DNA from: Straminergon stramineum
Lineage: Eukaryota > Streptophyta > Bryopsida > Hypnales > Calliergonaceae
Assembly: GCA_963920665.1 (NCBI GenBank)
Contig: OY987267.1
Span: 22,568,001-22,632,000, forward strand
Length of the DNA: 64,000 bases
Direction: 5' to 3'
The notes under the pieces are model-generated. The model saw only the letters and a program-made list of their open reading frames with translations, was not told the DNA's origin and made no database searches. Positions within the stretch are counted from its first letter, which is position 1. Every line of letters begins with the position of its first letter. The position numbers and the translations under genes were made by a program. Below, piece after piece: positions 24,890 to 37,079 of the stretch.

Positions 24890-27400
24890 AAATGCAAAAT
24901 TTAAGGTACGACAATCTAGCTTATGACAATGGATATTTAGAGTAGAATAAGAAGAGTGTTTTTATATATTGAAGAAAGTGAGGGAAATTTTGTGCCTCTC
25001 AAAGTAGACGTTAACTATTGGATTTTATCTTTCTTAGAAATAGATGAGGGCATGTAAGGGGTGCAATGAAGATTGGAAATAGTAGTATTTTAAGGAATTA
25101 TAAATCAAAGGTGTTGAAGTTTGGTTTCATCAAGGCATAGATTGTTTTTAGAGTCCTTGTCTAGCACGCCTATATCAATAGCGACAACTCTATGCTTCAA
25201 TCAACTCATTGTATTTGTAAGTGAATACATTCATATTGTATGTTTCAATCTTGAATTGTAATGACTATAAAAATTTGACTTTTTACAATCAAAATTTTAG
25301 GTTGTCCCTCGGTTCTTTTCATTTTTGCAAATTTTTGGTGAACCTTTTCCCTTCATGAAGATTGGGTTGATCCAAGGATAATTCTTGGAATTATAGTTGT
25401 TCTATATGGGAGTCTATATGCAAAGATTGAAGAGGCTACTCATAATGCGAGTTGATCTCATAAGGAGATACTAGAAGATATATAGTGTTTTTTTCTACAA
25501 TGCAACTTTCATACCAACATGGCCACAATCAAGATATAAAAGCATACTCAAATTTTTCTTCCCGTGTTTGACTCCCCAAACTAGCTGCCTCTCAACATGG
25601 CAACAAATGAGACTTTTTGAACAAAGTTATTGAAAGACTTTCAAGCTTCAATGAGGCTAAATATAGGTAGGAAGTGTACATATTTATCATAGCTTTTACT
25701 CATTGGCATCTTTCTGCACTTGTTTTGTGAAGTTGAAAGAGATATTTACAAGATTACTCATATGTGGGTGATTGCAAAAAACATTTGTCCTATTTTTGTC
25801 TCCCAAGCCTTGAATATGTTTTTTTTCCGTAACTTTTGCATAGTATTTTAGTTTTTTTATGAAATTTGAAATCAAAGTACATGTGGTAGATTTAGACCTT
25901 TTTTAGATTTTTTTTCATTTAATAAAAATTATTTTACTATTTTTAAATAGCTCCCAATTGGATGTCTATCTTGGCTATTCCATGGGGGGGACTGTGGGGA
26001 CCTATTCTATAATAAAAGGGCAAAAAGAGGGGGAGGGAGAGGGAAAAAAGGTGTGTTTTTGGAACATCCCTACTTGAGGGCATTATTCTATCTATCCTTT
26101 GACACATAGTTTCAGGGTTATTAGTGATGTCAATTTCTTGTCAAACAAATTATCGTAACAATTTTCATTACTACCATATTTTTTTTGTTTATAGAGGTCT
26201 CTCTGTCAGTTTCTTATGAGAAGAGAGAGAGATTGAAACTCTACTTGTACCAAACTTATACACACAAATTTTTCTTTCTTTAGTTCTACCAAAGTCATTA
26301 GTAAGAAATATGAATTTGGTCTATTTGTTCAAAGCTTTGCTACCTGAAGCATTGGAGCTAGGTTCTAAAACAGCACCCCATTTTTTCTACAAGTGACATA
26401 TAGATCTAGATTCTCAAATATCACACTATTTTTGAAACATGAAGATGACCAACAAGTCCCTATGTGCTAACTCAAATATATACAAAAGTTTGTAGAAACA
26501 TCCAAAGCATCTTATAATTTTGTGGAAGAAGTGAATTGCTCAATCATTTAATTGCTCCAAGAGGATGTGGCCCTCACTTGTACCCATCCCAGCAACAAAA
26601 ACAAACCAATGTCATGTCTATGAGGTGCAACGGGTGTCTTAAGACCACATCACATGTTATTGCTTTCACAAAGAACAAATAAAATGAACAAAAACCAAAT
26701 TTCACTAAATATTCAATCCACAGTGATAGTCCTATGAACCTGGTTAGTACACGCCTGTTGTGATGAAGTTATGATTCATCCAAATGTCCACGAAGAAAGC
26801 CCCAATCAATGCTTCAAATCAAAGTTTCACACCAAGGTACTACCATTTTACACACGTTTTGTATGAACACAGCAACAAAAGAACATAGCTAACTTAGACA
26901 AGCCAGTAAACAATCAGTAAAATTCTCCCAATGTGTAGAATCAAAAGTGACCAATGCTTTAAGGCCTTTCAACTATTTCGGTCCTTTAGCCTAGGATTGA
27001 ACCTTATCCCTATTCAGTCATGGGAACCTAGCTTAAAGGCAGAGTGAAGTGGACACAAGCTTGAAGGCCAAGTCAAGTGGAGAGAGGCCTGATTTGAAGG
27101 TCCTGTGAGTTAGATTTTACTCCACAAGTGGTCCATTGATTGGAAGTACTTTATTAGATACCATTCCATAGGAGGTGTAGTCTAGATTTTTGCTTCCTTA
27201 CAAAACACCCAGGACTATAGTATAGGGGTTCCAAAATGTAAGGGAATAGTCAAATAGTCTAATGTATTGTGACTAGAGTCACTTGTTTTCAAGATTGGAA
27301 TGGGATTTACTATAATATTTCACAACCAACTGGGAAATATACATTCACTCTTATGCCCACTAGAATAATTTAGTTGCCAGTCCTTTAAATAATGCTATGA
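24890..27400. other. AT-rich intergenic sequence
   Basis: No coding sequence was recognised. A polypurine run followed by TGTGGGGACC near 25985-26000 could be the start of an old 3' LTR, but I found no matching second copy. The remainder is featureless. Confidence 0.4.
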
Positions 27401-29170
27401 ACGCATGAAATGCAATCCCTGTCCTATCTAGTGTGCTATGGTCATTTTAGTCAATTTGTCCAAGTATTTAGCAATTTGTCATACATGATCTAATACTAGA
27501 CAAATGCAAATATAATATTCATACAATATATTTATTTATATATAATAAGCATATTCCTTAATTATTGGTGATTTTCTTTTACTAAGACAATTTGACCAGT
27601 CACTAATTATCTAGCCAAATTACTAAATTATCATGAGTAGCAAATCAGTCTTAGTTCAATGGCAATTTGTCTCTAACTAAATGCAAGGGGAATGAGTGTG
27701 ATGCAACTCCATTCGTTTTCTTTCTGCACAATCTCAACAATTTGTCAAACTCACCAATAACAATTAACTTGGGCTTCTATAACTAATTACTAGTGATTTG
27801 AGACCATAACTAATGGACACTGCTACAAGTCTTTTAAGGCTTGCAACAATTCGCCTTCAACTACTAGTATTTGCTACTAAACATATTAGCATACAATCAA
27901 TATTACTCAATCTCACAAATGGTACATCAACTTGTCAATGAACTACCTAGCTATTATTGGTTCAAGGATCAAATTCAGTCAATTTGTTACACTATCACTT
28001 TATTTAACTCCTGTATCCATTCTCTAGATTCAACAGAACCACAGCCACAACAACACAATTTGGCAATTTGTTTACACTAATTTACTCTTGAAAATTAGTT
28101 GCCAAACCCATTAATGACATCAATTCTTATCCATTCAATACATACTACCATTGTGACTCAAATATTTACTCTCCTCAACTTGTCAGCAAATTGACAATTT
28201 GCCGCAAACCAACAAATCTCGACTACTCTGAAGTCACAATGGTCCACTCAATTCCCGTCAATTTGTCTAGTTCGCTTATCTTCACAACAATTGCTCTGAT
28301 GCTAGGGCTTTTGTCAACTTGCTTCCCAACAATTCCACACTTGGGATGCACTTAAGTTATAGACAATTTGAATTTTTCCTACCCTCAATCTCCAAAATCC
28401 AGCAACTACTCCATAATTGCAAACACTTCTCAATTGACAAATTGACTCACAATCTCATCACGAGCAACCAACCAACATTCACACAACTTAATCACACCAT
28501 GAATGACTAAGGGACTAAATTCAATAATTCCAATTCCCAATAAATCAGCCTACTAACTGATTACATCCATTCATTCCAAACCCATATATCCAGACAATTT
28601 GTTTAACATTGACTTTCAATCAGATCTCCCAATTGTAATTCAAACATACACACCAATAACCTATGACAATTTGCAACCTACACAATTTCTGTGAAACCAA
28701 TCCCTGGCATGTACAGAAATTGAGAACTTCAATTTGCACAATCCAATCGCTGGAACTTCACTGAGACAAATAGTAAACTCAAAAATTAATCCAATCACTG
28801 GATATCAAGTACACCAAGAAATCTCACACTACAAGAGACTTACAAAAGACAATTTGTATATATTTATATTCAAAGCTTGAAGATAGTTCAGCCCACAATA
28901 TGCACGACAACTTAAACTAACCACTAAGAAGAATGACAAGAGAGAGAGAGAATAAAAATTTCAGCTATAAGCTTGGAAGTCCAAGGGAAGCCTGGAAACC
29001 AAACGATACTAAGTCAAATTGTCTTCTTTACTATCTCAACTATTTGCCTCCTTTGAAATCTTAATCAAAATGACAATTTGCCTCTAATATTCTTCTAATG
29101 TGAACTTAACTTCACAATTCTTCTCTATTCCCATTATAAAGGCAAATTGCCAAAAGTTTAAAAAAATACA
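27400..29170. repeat. Region packed with CAATTTG motifs
   Basis: By eye about 18 occurrences of CAATTTG or its complement, often within GTCAATTTGTC, GACAATTTGC or GGCAATTTGT, lie in about 1.75 kb, far above expectation for a 7-mer. The plus strand is also G-poor. The motif matches the subterminal repeats (TTGTCAATTTTTTGTCAA) of the CACTA-type element at 34680-35908, so this may be the subterminal part of a decayed relative. A CACTACAAGAGAC motif sits at 28827-28839. Confidence 0.5.
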
Positions 29171-30640
29171 AAGCTTATAGGAGGTCCATAGGCATTATTG
29201 TTTACTTTTTTCCTACTCTGCTTTAGAATGTATGACTTTTAATTGTGTCTTCTGAACTCATGTATGTTGAAACTAATTGTAGGGCAAAATAATAATTGCA
29301 AAAGACGAATATGTTAAGCCATCAGGCATAAGTCTTCCACACATGCATTTTAATTAGGTGTGTATAACTAAATTAGCATCATATCTTTGAGATTCGAGTG
29401 ATGCTAAATCAATGTCCACGATTGGCATAACTATTACTTTTTTTTGAAAGTGTGAGATAGTAATAGGTAGACTTTTTGTTGGTCATGTGTAAATGGACTA
29501 AGGATCAGATCTTAAGCATCAAGTGTGAAAAATCAACATCTATAAATAGCCTTACTACTTAAAAAAATACTTGGACAACCATTAGTTATAAATGGGTGTT
29601 TTCATAGTCATATATAAATAGACTAAAACCACATCTTGAGCATAAAAATTAGCATATTACTATTTACATTTTTTGAGACAACATATAGTAATAAGTGGCT
29701 AATTTCTTAGTCAAGATTCTAACACTAGGATATGGAATCTTAAAAAAAGAAAAAAGAAGAGAAAGGAAGATGAATTGAGCTTTCAAATCAATTAAAAACA
29801 AAACTTCAACATCAATACCTTAAGGAAGAGGCTTTGCACCATTTATTTACTTGTGTATGAATTTTTTTGTTAACATATGCACTATGTATATTTCAATTAA
29901 ATGGTAAAAAATTTTATTTAATTTTCCTTATTTTTTTTATTAGGATATTTTCATATTAAAATAAAATATGAAATTCTTTAGAATTATTGAAGGAAAAAAT
30001 CAATAATGATAAATTGATTATAAATTCTATATAGTGAATGAATTATCTAAAATGAAGTGAAAATAAATAAAATCATATAGTGAAGCGAAGGAAATATAAA
30101 ATGACTTTGAAGCAATGTTCTTATTTTATTTGTACAAAAGAAAACATATGTTCAAATAAAAAATATATACAAATGAAAATCAATGCTTCATAAAAAGCAT
30201 CAATATGACAACTAAATTCTTTAAACCTTCATAGTTTTACATGTATGGTAAATCTATACATTACATGAATTACACATAAATTCTAACATGAGTGTATATG
30301 ATATCTACTACATTTCTTGTTTTTCTCTTCTCTCTTTGACTTACTTTCTTCTTTTGTTTCAATTGAAATTGATCTTGGACAAGGAAATTAAAATTTCCAA
30401 GATAGTTTTCTACTTGACAATAATATTTCCATCATATTGTAAACTTTTCTCAATTAACTGTAGTATGATTGTTTGATTTGATATGTTTTTTTTTCATTTG
30501 ATGATACAATAAATTTGAAAACAACTGAGTTTTTTTTTAGAATATGGAGTGTTTTTTATTGTAGTTGGTACAATTGCCGAGTCAATGTTTTAAGACTTGG
30601 AAGTTGAGTATAAAGTAGAGGCTCATATATAGATTCTAAT
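29171..30640. other. AT-rich intergenic sequence
   Basis: Nothing recognisable beyond AT-rich DNA and short homopolymer runs. Confidence 0.5.
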
Positions 30641-30648
30641 TTTGATAT

Positions 30649-32650
30649 TTAAAAAGAATTTGAATCAACCAAAGGCAATGATGGTGAATCTGCTGTGGTT
30701 TCAAGTTTGGCTTGCTTCTTGACCTCTTCACTGATATCTTGATATAGATCTCCTACAACATCAAAATTGGAAGATGGTAGAATTGAAAGTTGAGTTTGCA
30801 AATACTTATAGTATCTTCTAAGTTGTTCATGTGAATATGTATAAAATCCCAAAATACCCTTGGATACTAAAGCATTCCATTCAAGCATTATAGAAACTTT
30901 CCATTGAATTGATTTAGATAGAATTTGCTCATCTTTTACCATAGCCAATAATGCTTCATGTAGTGATAATTTAGAGTGTCGTGAAGTTGAAGCTAGAACA
31001 TTTGCCATAGAAGGGATACTAGTAATATCAAGGATGTGTACATTTTCTTCTTCGTGAATGACAAATATTGCACCAATATCTTCCATAAATTGCACTTCTT
31101 GTCTAAAATATGAAGTTGTTGAATGAAAGATGCTCATAATACTAGAGGTTTGTACTATAGTTTGGAATTGCAGCATTGCGACTATATCAAGTAATTTTTG
31201 TTTTTGACTATATCAAGCAATGGTTTAGGTTGTAAATAGGCCTTGAAAGAGAAATTACTCTACCAAATGTCATAAATGCATACATCCTAAACTTGAAAGA
31301 GTGCATTATAATTGAAACCTTAGAGTAGAAAATCTTTCAAATTAGAAAGTGGTTCTCCTATAAAACAATGCATAGCAATAAATTGCAAAACTTGCCACTC
31401 TAAAGGATTAAACATAGGCAATAGGCCCATGACTAAATTCCATACTGCAAATCTATCAAGGGCACTAAATTCGTGATTGCCTAGTGTATTACAAAAACTT
31501 GACCTTTTCTTGTAACTTGATGTTGAGTTATAAAGATGAACATCTACAATCCTTTGTCTTTTCAATAGATTGCTAATATTTTTTTGAACCCTTCTAGGAA
31601 TAATATGATTTTCTTCATTTGATGCAATGGGATGGCTATTCAAGTCTAAATTTTCATCACAAACTTGTTGTGTAGCATTAAGCACTTGCTTTGCAATTAG
31701 ATCAAAAGTGTAACTGTCCCAAATAGCATAATCAACTAGTGATGTAATGCCAACATTAAGACCTACATTCTGGTTAGATGAAATATGTAGCAATGTTGGC
31801 AATATTGGCAATGAGTTAAAATAGGAATTGGTGATGCTAAATTCTTTATCACAATCAAATAACAGTGATGGCAATGGATAGAATATGGTACACACTCCAT
31901 CTATAGAAGACAAATTAGACCTAGAATGCAAGGCTAAGTCTTGTGTCAAAATAATGTGCATTGTTGATATATATAAGTATGTTCATTTATCATTGAATTG
32001 TATTTCTCCACAAAAATTCCATCTATATATTAATGTAGTAGTGAGTGCATCACCAAATGAAATCCTACAAGACCCAGGAAATGAAGCTCAAAGTTGTTAC
32101 AAGAAGTTTTTATTTCATGAAGAGCTATGGGTCCATTCTATAATAAACATCTGAAAAAGTAATCCATTATCTTGTGTGGAAGGTTTGTAGGAAGATTCAA
32201 ACACTTTGCAAAGTGTTTCTTCTATGTGGCATAACATCTTATCCATAGCTCTCCAATAATGTGTTTAAATGTTGATGAGTGTGATTAAGATTTTTGAAAA
32301 CTTTCAATAAAATCTGAAAATTCTACATAAATGATAGAACTTTTTTGCATTTGATTTCCATCTCCAATAATGATCTTGGACATATTATTCATGAATAAAG
32401 AATGTCAAGATTTGTCAATTGCATTTGAATTATCTCGATATCAAGTAATCAAAAGAATATTATCAAGTAAAATACAACTTTGTAGAAATGCTTCAAAAAA
32501 CCTCTAACAATCAACACAACATTTATCCAAATATATAACAGGACCAATGTTTTGCAATTGCTTAGAGTATCACAACTTCAATTCTTTGGCAAGGTCTATA
32601 CATTCTTCATTAGTTGTAGAATTAGTCCACTGGTGTCACATTGTAAATGC
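30649..32650 (-). pseudogene. Transposase-like pseudogene, downstream part (family not firmly identified)
   Basis: Reading on the minus strand from about 32650: NSTTNEECIDLAKELKL, a stop, then KQLQNIGPVIYLDKCCVD, a stop and RFFEAFLQSC, then further coding-like text (HIEETLCKVFESSYK), then frames at 31961-31320 (ALDRFAVWNLVMGLLPMFN near its end) and 31176-30649 (SIQWKVSIMLEWNALVSKG). The P-x-x-x-Y-x-D-x-C-C-x-D motif followed by FF and F reminds me of the second catalytic Asp region of a large DDE transposase family. This is recalled, not tested. Several stops and a frameshift between 31961 and 31176 show decay. The same-strand fragments at 35912-37075 are probably its upstream exons. Confidence 0.45.
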
Positions 32651-34679
32651 GAGTATTATGTAAAAATATATATTTATATGTGTTTTGAATGGATTTAATT
32701 ATAATAATGTAGTGAGAAAAATGACATGACTTGAAGTGACTTCAAGATGACACCTTCTTACTTTACAAACTATAAAAGACACCTTCTTTACACCTTCTTT
32801 CTTCTCTTTACAAACTATGAAGAAAAGAGAATATGAAAAACTTTCATCAATTTGATATAGTTTTTTCTTTGTTTTTTACTTTGGGTTTTAGTATATTAAA
32901 CTAGAGGATTTTCCTAAGTCTTAAGATGAAGAACCTCAACTAGAATTTGAATTTGAATTTGAATTTTTTTGTCGCAAGTATTGGATCAACCTCTTTTGCC
33001 ACTAGGCCTTGCATAGCCACATGAACTTCCATAAAAAAAAAATTTGGGCCTTCTTGACTGTCAAAACAACCTTGCATATAACAATGATGACATAGGAACC
33101 TTCAAAGTGATGCTTAGGCTTTAGTAAACTTATTACAAGTTAGATGTGTTGAACTTGACAATCAAGAAGTGACATTTGAAAGGTGTTTTGAAGGTCTTAA
33201 TGATGACCAATATTATTGTATGGTTAGGCCTATCAAAAAAAATCATGGCCACCAACGTTGGGTAGAAGGATCAGTCATTCTCTAACTCACATAGACCATG
33301 CAAAATATGTTACAACTACCATCACATTTATCCTCAAGTTCTTCTCAATGGAATGATGTTCTTCTAAGAACTCTATTTTTTATCTCTAATAGACATATAT
33401 TAGATCCTAATTCTTTTATTTTGTATTTAGAAATAATTTTAAATTTTATTTTTTTATATTTGAAGTAATGAAGTTGTAAGAGGAGAAAATGAAGATAATT
33501 TACCTTTTAGTTGAACTTTGAGGTGAAATATCTTTAAAATAATGATAGAAATTAGTTGTAAGGCCCTAGAGCCTTAGCCAATGGGTGTAGGTCTAGTCAT
33601 GTGGTCAAGATATAGGTTGAAGTCCACTTGGTTGGGTAATAGAAGTTAAAGAGAAGGTGGAGAATGAGGAGACTTCTTTCTTTCTTTCTTTTTGATAGTG
33701 GTTTTAATTGAGACCAAATGGGAGAGAAGAGATATTATGGTATATAAATAATTTTGCAATAAAAATAAGAGAAATTGTGTATTTTGGTGTTGTAGTACCA
33801 AAAGGTTCTTTTTTGCTTGAATTGGAGTTGACATTTAAAAGTTGTGCTAGTTTAAGTAGAGGAAAATTTGTTGTCTCCTATATTAAAGGGTAGAGACTTC
33901 AAACAACCATAGAAGATGAAAAAAAATTTGTTTGCAATGAAAATTTGCGAGAGTAAGGGAGATTTTGTTAGCTTTCTATGTAGCTGTCACTTGTTTAATT
34001 TGAAGTTTTTATGAGTGAGTTGTAAGTGTTGAAGTGAAGAATGATTTGTTGCCTTTTATTCTAAAAGCGAAAACTTAAGGTGGCTACATAAGTTAGATAG
34101 AGTATTAGAATGTTTTGAAATTTGAGGGATCACTAAAATATTGTATAAGACTTCTAGAAAGCTATCACTTATCTTATTTGGACTTTTGATACAACGATAC
34201 TAAATCCAAGTTTGGCCAAGGAGTTGGTATTGGAAAAATTGAAAACTTATGTGTTGTTGTTTATGACTTTTTTTTCTTTGTAATCTTTGTTGTTGTTGTA
34301 GGCGGGATTGGTTATACCATTCTTTAGCCTTATTTTGTGTCATGGCGACAAAATGAGGTTCTTTGCCTATATGGTTGAGACTTGCTCTATTTTTGTAGTG
34401 AATCTAGATTGATGACCAACAAATCATGAATTTGAAAGTTTAGGAGTCATTTTCATCAACACTATCTCATGGTATGTTGTCAATTTTACCTATTTCATAT
34501 CTCGTGGTTTCTTATCTCTGCTTTGACATATGAACCACCATAGAGCCAAAACAAGATAGGCCAACATGAAGTAGTTTCATGGAAGTAAAGAAGATTCAAA
34601 GATTGAGACTTGAGATTTGTATCTGACTAGGTTTTCTTTTGTTCTTGATCCACTCTAGGCACTCCTAGTCATTGCCAAG
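32651..34679. other. AT-rich sequence between pseudogene parts
   Basis: No convincing coding sequence. Possibly intron or inserted DNA separating the two parts of the minus-strand pseudogene. Short CTTT and GTT microsatellite runs occur near 33675 and 34285. Confidence 0.4.
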
Positions 34680-35908
34680 CACTACAAGGAAATGCAGTCC
34701 AAGATGACAAGTTTTTTATAAAGAATTGTCCGAAATGGCAATAGCCAAATTATTGCTACCTCCTCTTGTCAATTTGCAAGAACTTGTCAATTTTTTGTCA
34801 ATTTTTTGTTAAGTCGTTGTCAAATTTGACTCACTAGTGATTGTAAAGATAGATCATTTGCCAAAAATCCAAAGATTTCATTAGTCTTTTTTTACATTTA
34901 TCTTTTGATTATTTGCTATAGATATCTTAGCTTGAGTTATGTGTTGTAGTTAAGCTCTTTGTATATAGATTGGGTGGTAGGAGGTAGAACAACCCATGTG
35001 GGATACGTAATTCAGAAGTTGCAATACCACTCATAGTTAAGTTTGAAATAGGAATTGTATTAAAACTATAATTTCAAACCTCATTTAGGCATAGTAGAAT
35101 AACTCTTCAAAGAAACTTTGAATTAGAAAAAGTTGAGAAGTCAATTCAAGTTTCATGTTTAAAAATCCATTTGATGTTTTGATCCTCGAATCAAAAGTTT
35201 TGAACAAATTTTAGAGAAGATGTTTGAAAAGATTAAAAAAAAAAATTCCCTTCCACCGCCCTTTTGAAATTTGTCCACAACTTTTGATTGGAGGATCAAA
35301 ATATCAAACAGATTTTTGGACATGAAACTTGAATTGATTTCTCAAATTTTTTAAGTTCAAAGTTTTTTTGAAAAATTATTCTACTATGCCTAAATGAGGT
35401 TTGAAATTCTAGTTTTAATACAAATCCTATTTCAAACTTAACTATGAGCAGTGGAGCTCTTGCAACTTCTAAATGATATATCCCATATAGGTTGTTCTAC
35501 CTCCTACTACCCCATGTGTATACAAAGAGCTCTCTTCTTTTTCCAAATGCACAAAACAAAAGTGGTTCACAAAGTGCAATGTGAAGACAACAATTGACTA
35601 TCAGTACTTGCATTTTCACCTATATATGAAGGTTTAAATTTAAAGCAATTTCAATTTTGATATTTTGTCTTTTACAAAAAATAAGGACACTTGTAACCAT
35701 TGATTAGGCCATCATGCCAATATGGCAATGGGACAACTAACAAAAAGAATATTTGGGAATAGAAGTTGACAAAAATTTTAGCAAAATGACAAAATAGTTG
35801 ACAGAATTTTGTCAAATTATTGGCCGAATCTATAGGTTCCCACTGACAAAACAATTGACAAACTTTTGTCAATTTTTTGTCAAATAGAATATGGTTTCCC
35901 TTGTAGTG
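34680..35908. mobile_element. CACTA-type element with AAG target-site duplication
   Basis: The left end is CACTACAAGGAAAT (34680) and the right end GGTTTCCCTTGTAGTG (ending 35908). The 3-base direct duplication AAG is exact (34677-34679 and 35909-35911). Subterminal repeats of the TTGTCAATTTTTTGTCAA type occur at both ends (34765-34830 and 35770-35885), as CACTA transposases require for binding. Length is 1229 bases and there is no transposase gene, so it is non-autonomous. It sits inside the minus-strand transposase-like pseudogene and contains a nested foldback. Confidence 0.85.
34953..35531. repeat. Large foldback nested in the CACTA element
   Basis: The ends are AGCTCTTTGTATA and TATACAAAGAGCT. 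The two arms of about 265 bases each are complementary at roughly 85-90% by eye, including GGTAGGAGGTAGAACAACC, ATAGTTAAGTTTGAAATAGG and GATGTTTTGATCCT-type blocks, around a ~55-base loop. Related arms lie at 6826, 46480 and 55300. No coding potential. Confidence 0.75.
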
Positions 35909-35911
35909 AAG

Positions 35912-37075
35912 ATTCTCATGATTTCTCAAGGCAAACTTCTTTATACTCGACACTAGTGAACAATAATATGATCATTCTTAACAACAAATATATGGGTACA
36001 AATTTTTGACCTGTTGTAGGATCATCAATTTAAATTCTAGTGGATATATTGTGATGATAATGATCTACTATCAAATGCAAACCTATTAAATCACCTTCAA
36101 ACTGTTGAAAAACTTTATTTTAATTTGTTATAACTTCAATTATGGATGCTTTAATTTGCTATAAAGGACTTGATGTTCCATTGAATCTATTGTAATGTTG
36201 AAAAAATATAGGAAAATTTGGGAAAGTTTCTTTTAATATAGTGTAAGAGTGGCCGTAGACAACCTCATTGTAATAATCAATGTGTCCTTTCCATACTAAA
36301 GACTTCACTTTAAAATAAGATGTTTAAGCTTTTTTAACCATGGCTATAAAATCATTAATTCCTATGCAACTTGTTGTCAAATCATACATTGATTGAACCG
36401 AAGAAGTAGTCCAAGTAGTTGTATGAAATACTTGAACAATTGAACATGACATTGTAAAAATGCCTCATAAGGAATGATGTTTTTTAAAACAACATTTTCA
36501 TTTGTAATAGAAAATGTTGCACCACATCCAAGTTTGGTTGTACAAATGTAAATCATGGATGTGAAATAACAATCATATTGCAAGTTATGAACATGCTTTA
36601 TGAAAATTCTATGAATCTCAAGTAACATTGTTTTTGGCAAGTAAGATACTTTTGTGGGCATGTAGAGATGCCCAACTACCGTTTTGGATGCCAAATACTC
36701 AAGGGCTTCAATAAATAGTCACCTAAGCCCATCCACATACTCTACTTCAGTGTTGGTAGATAAGTCTATTAAAGAATGTCTTTGTGATCATCTTGTTTGA
36801 ATTGATTCAAAATAATCTTAATCCACGTTGATTGTAACTTATTCAATATACCAAAAGTTTTGTCACATCCACCACATTTTATATAAGTAGGACACTCAAG
36901 TAGAGAAGAATATTGTCGAGGCAATATCGAAGGTTTAAAATGCAGCTCTAAAGGAATAATAAGCTCTTCACAAAGTCTCTCAAACTTGAAGATGGTCTTC
37001 AAAATTTTTGAGATTCCATACATCTTAAAGTCTACATTACAAAAAAGTTTTTTTAAAATGTGAACAATGATCATT
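35912..37075 (-). pseudogene. Transposase-like pseudogene, upstream part
   Basis: On the minus strand from 37074: a frame starting MIIVHILKKLFCNVDFKM with LPRQYSSLLECPTYIKCGGC then DKTFGILNKLQSTWIK, i.e. a C...CxxC zinc-finger-like cluster. Further on, FKVKSLVWKGHIDYYNEVVY and HSYTILKETFPNFPIF are clearly protein-like, and about 36000-35912 reads DDPTTGQKFVPIYLLLRMI followed by SVEYKEVCLEKS. Multiple stops and frame changes show it is dead. Coding-like text runs directly up to the AAG duplication of the CACTA element, so that element interrupts it. Continuity with the part at 30649-32650 is inferred from strand, order and style. Confidence 0.45.
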
Positions 37076-37079
37076 GACT

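Noticed and set aside
25980..26010. Polypurine run followed by TGTGGGGACC, possible 3' LTR start
   Set aside because: No matching second LTR, primer-binding site or retrotransposon protein is visible nearby.
28827..28839. CACTACAAGAGAC motif, possible element end
   Set aside because: No right-hand TTGTAGTG end with a matching triplet is seen downstream.
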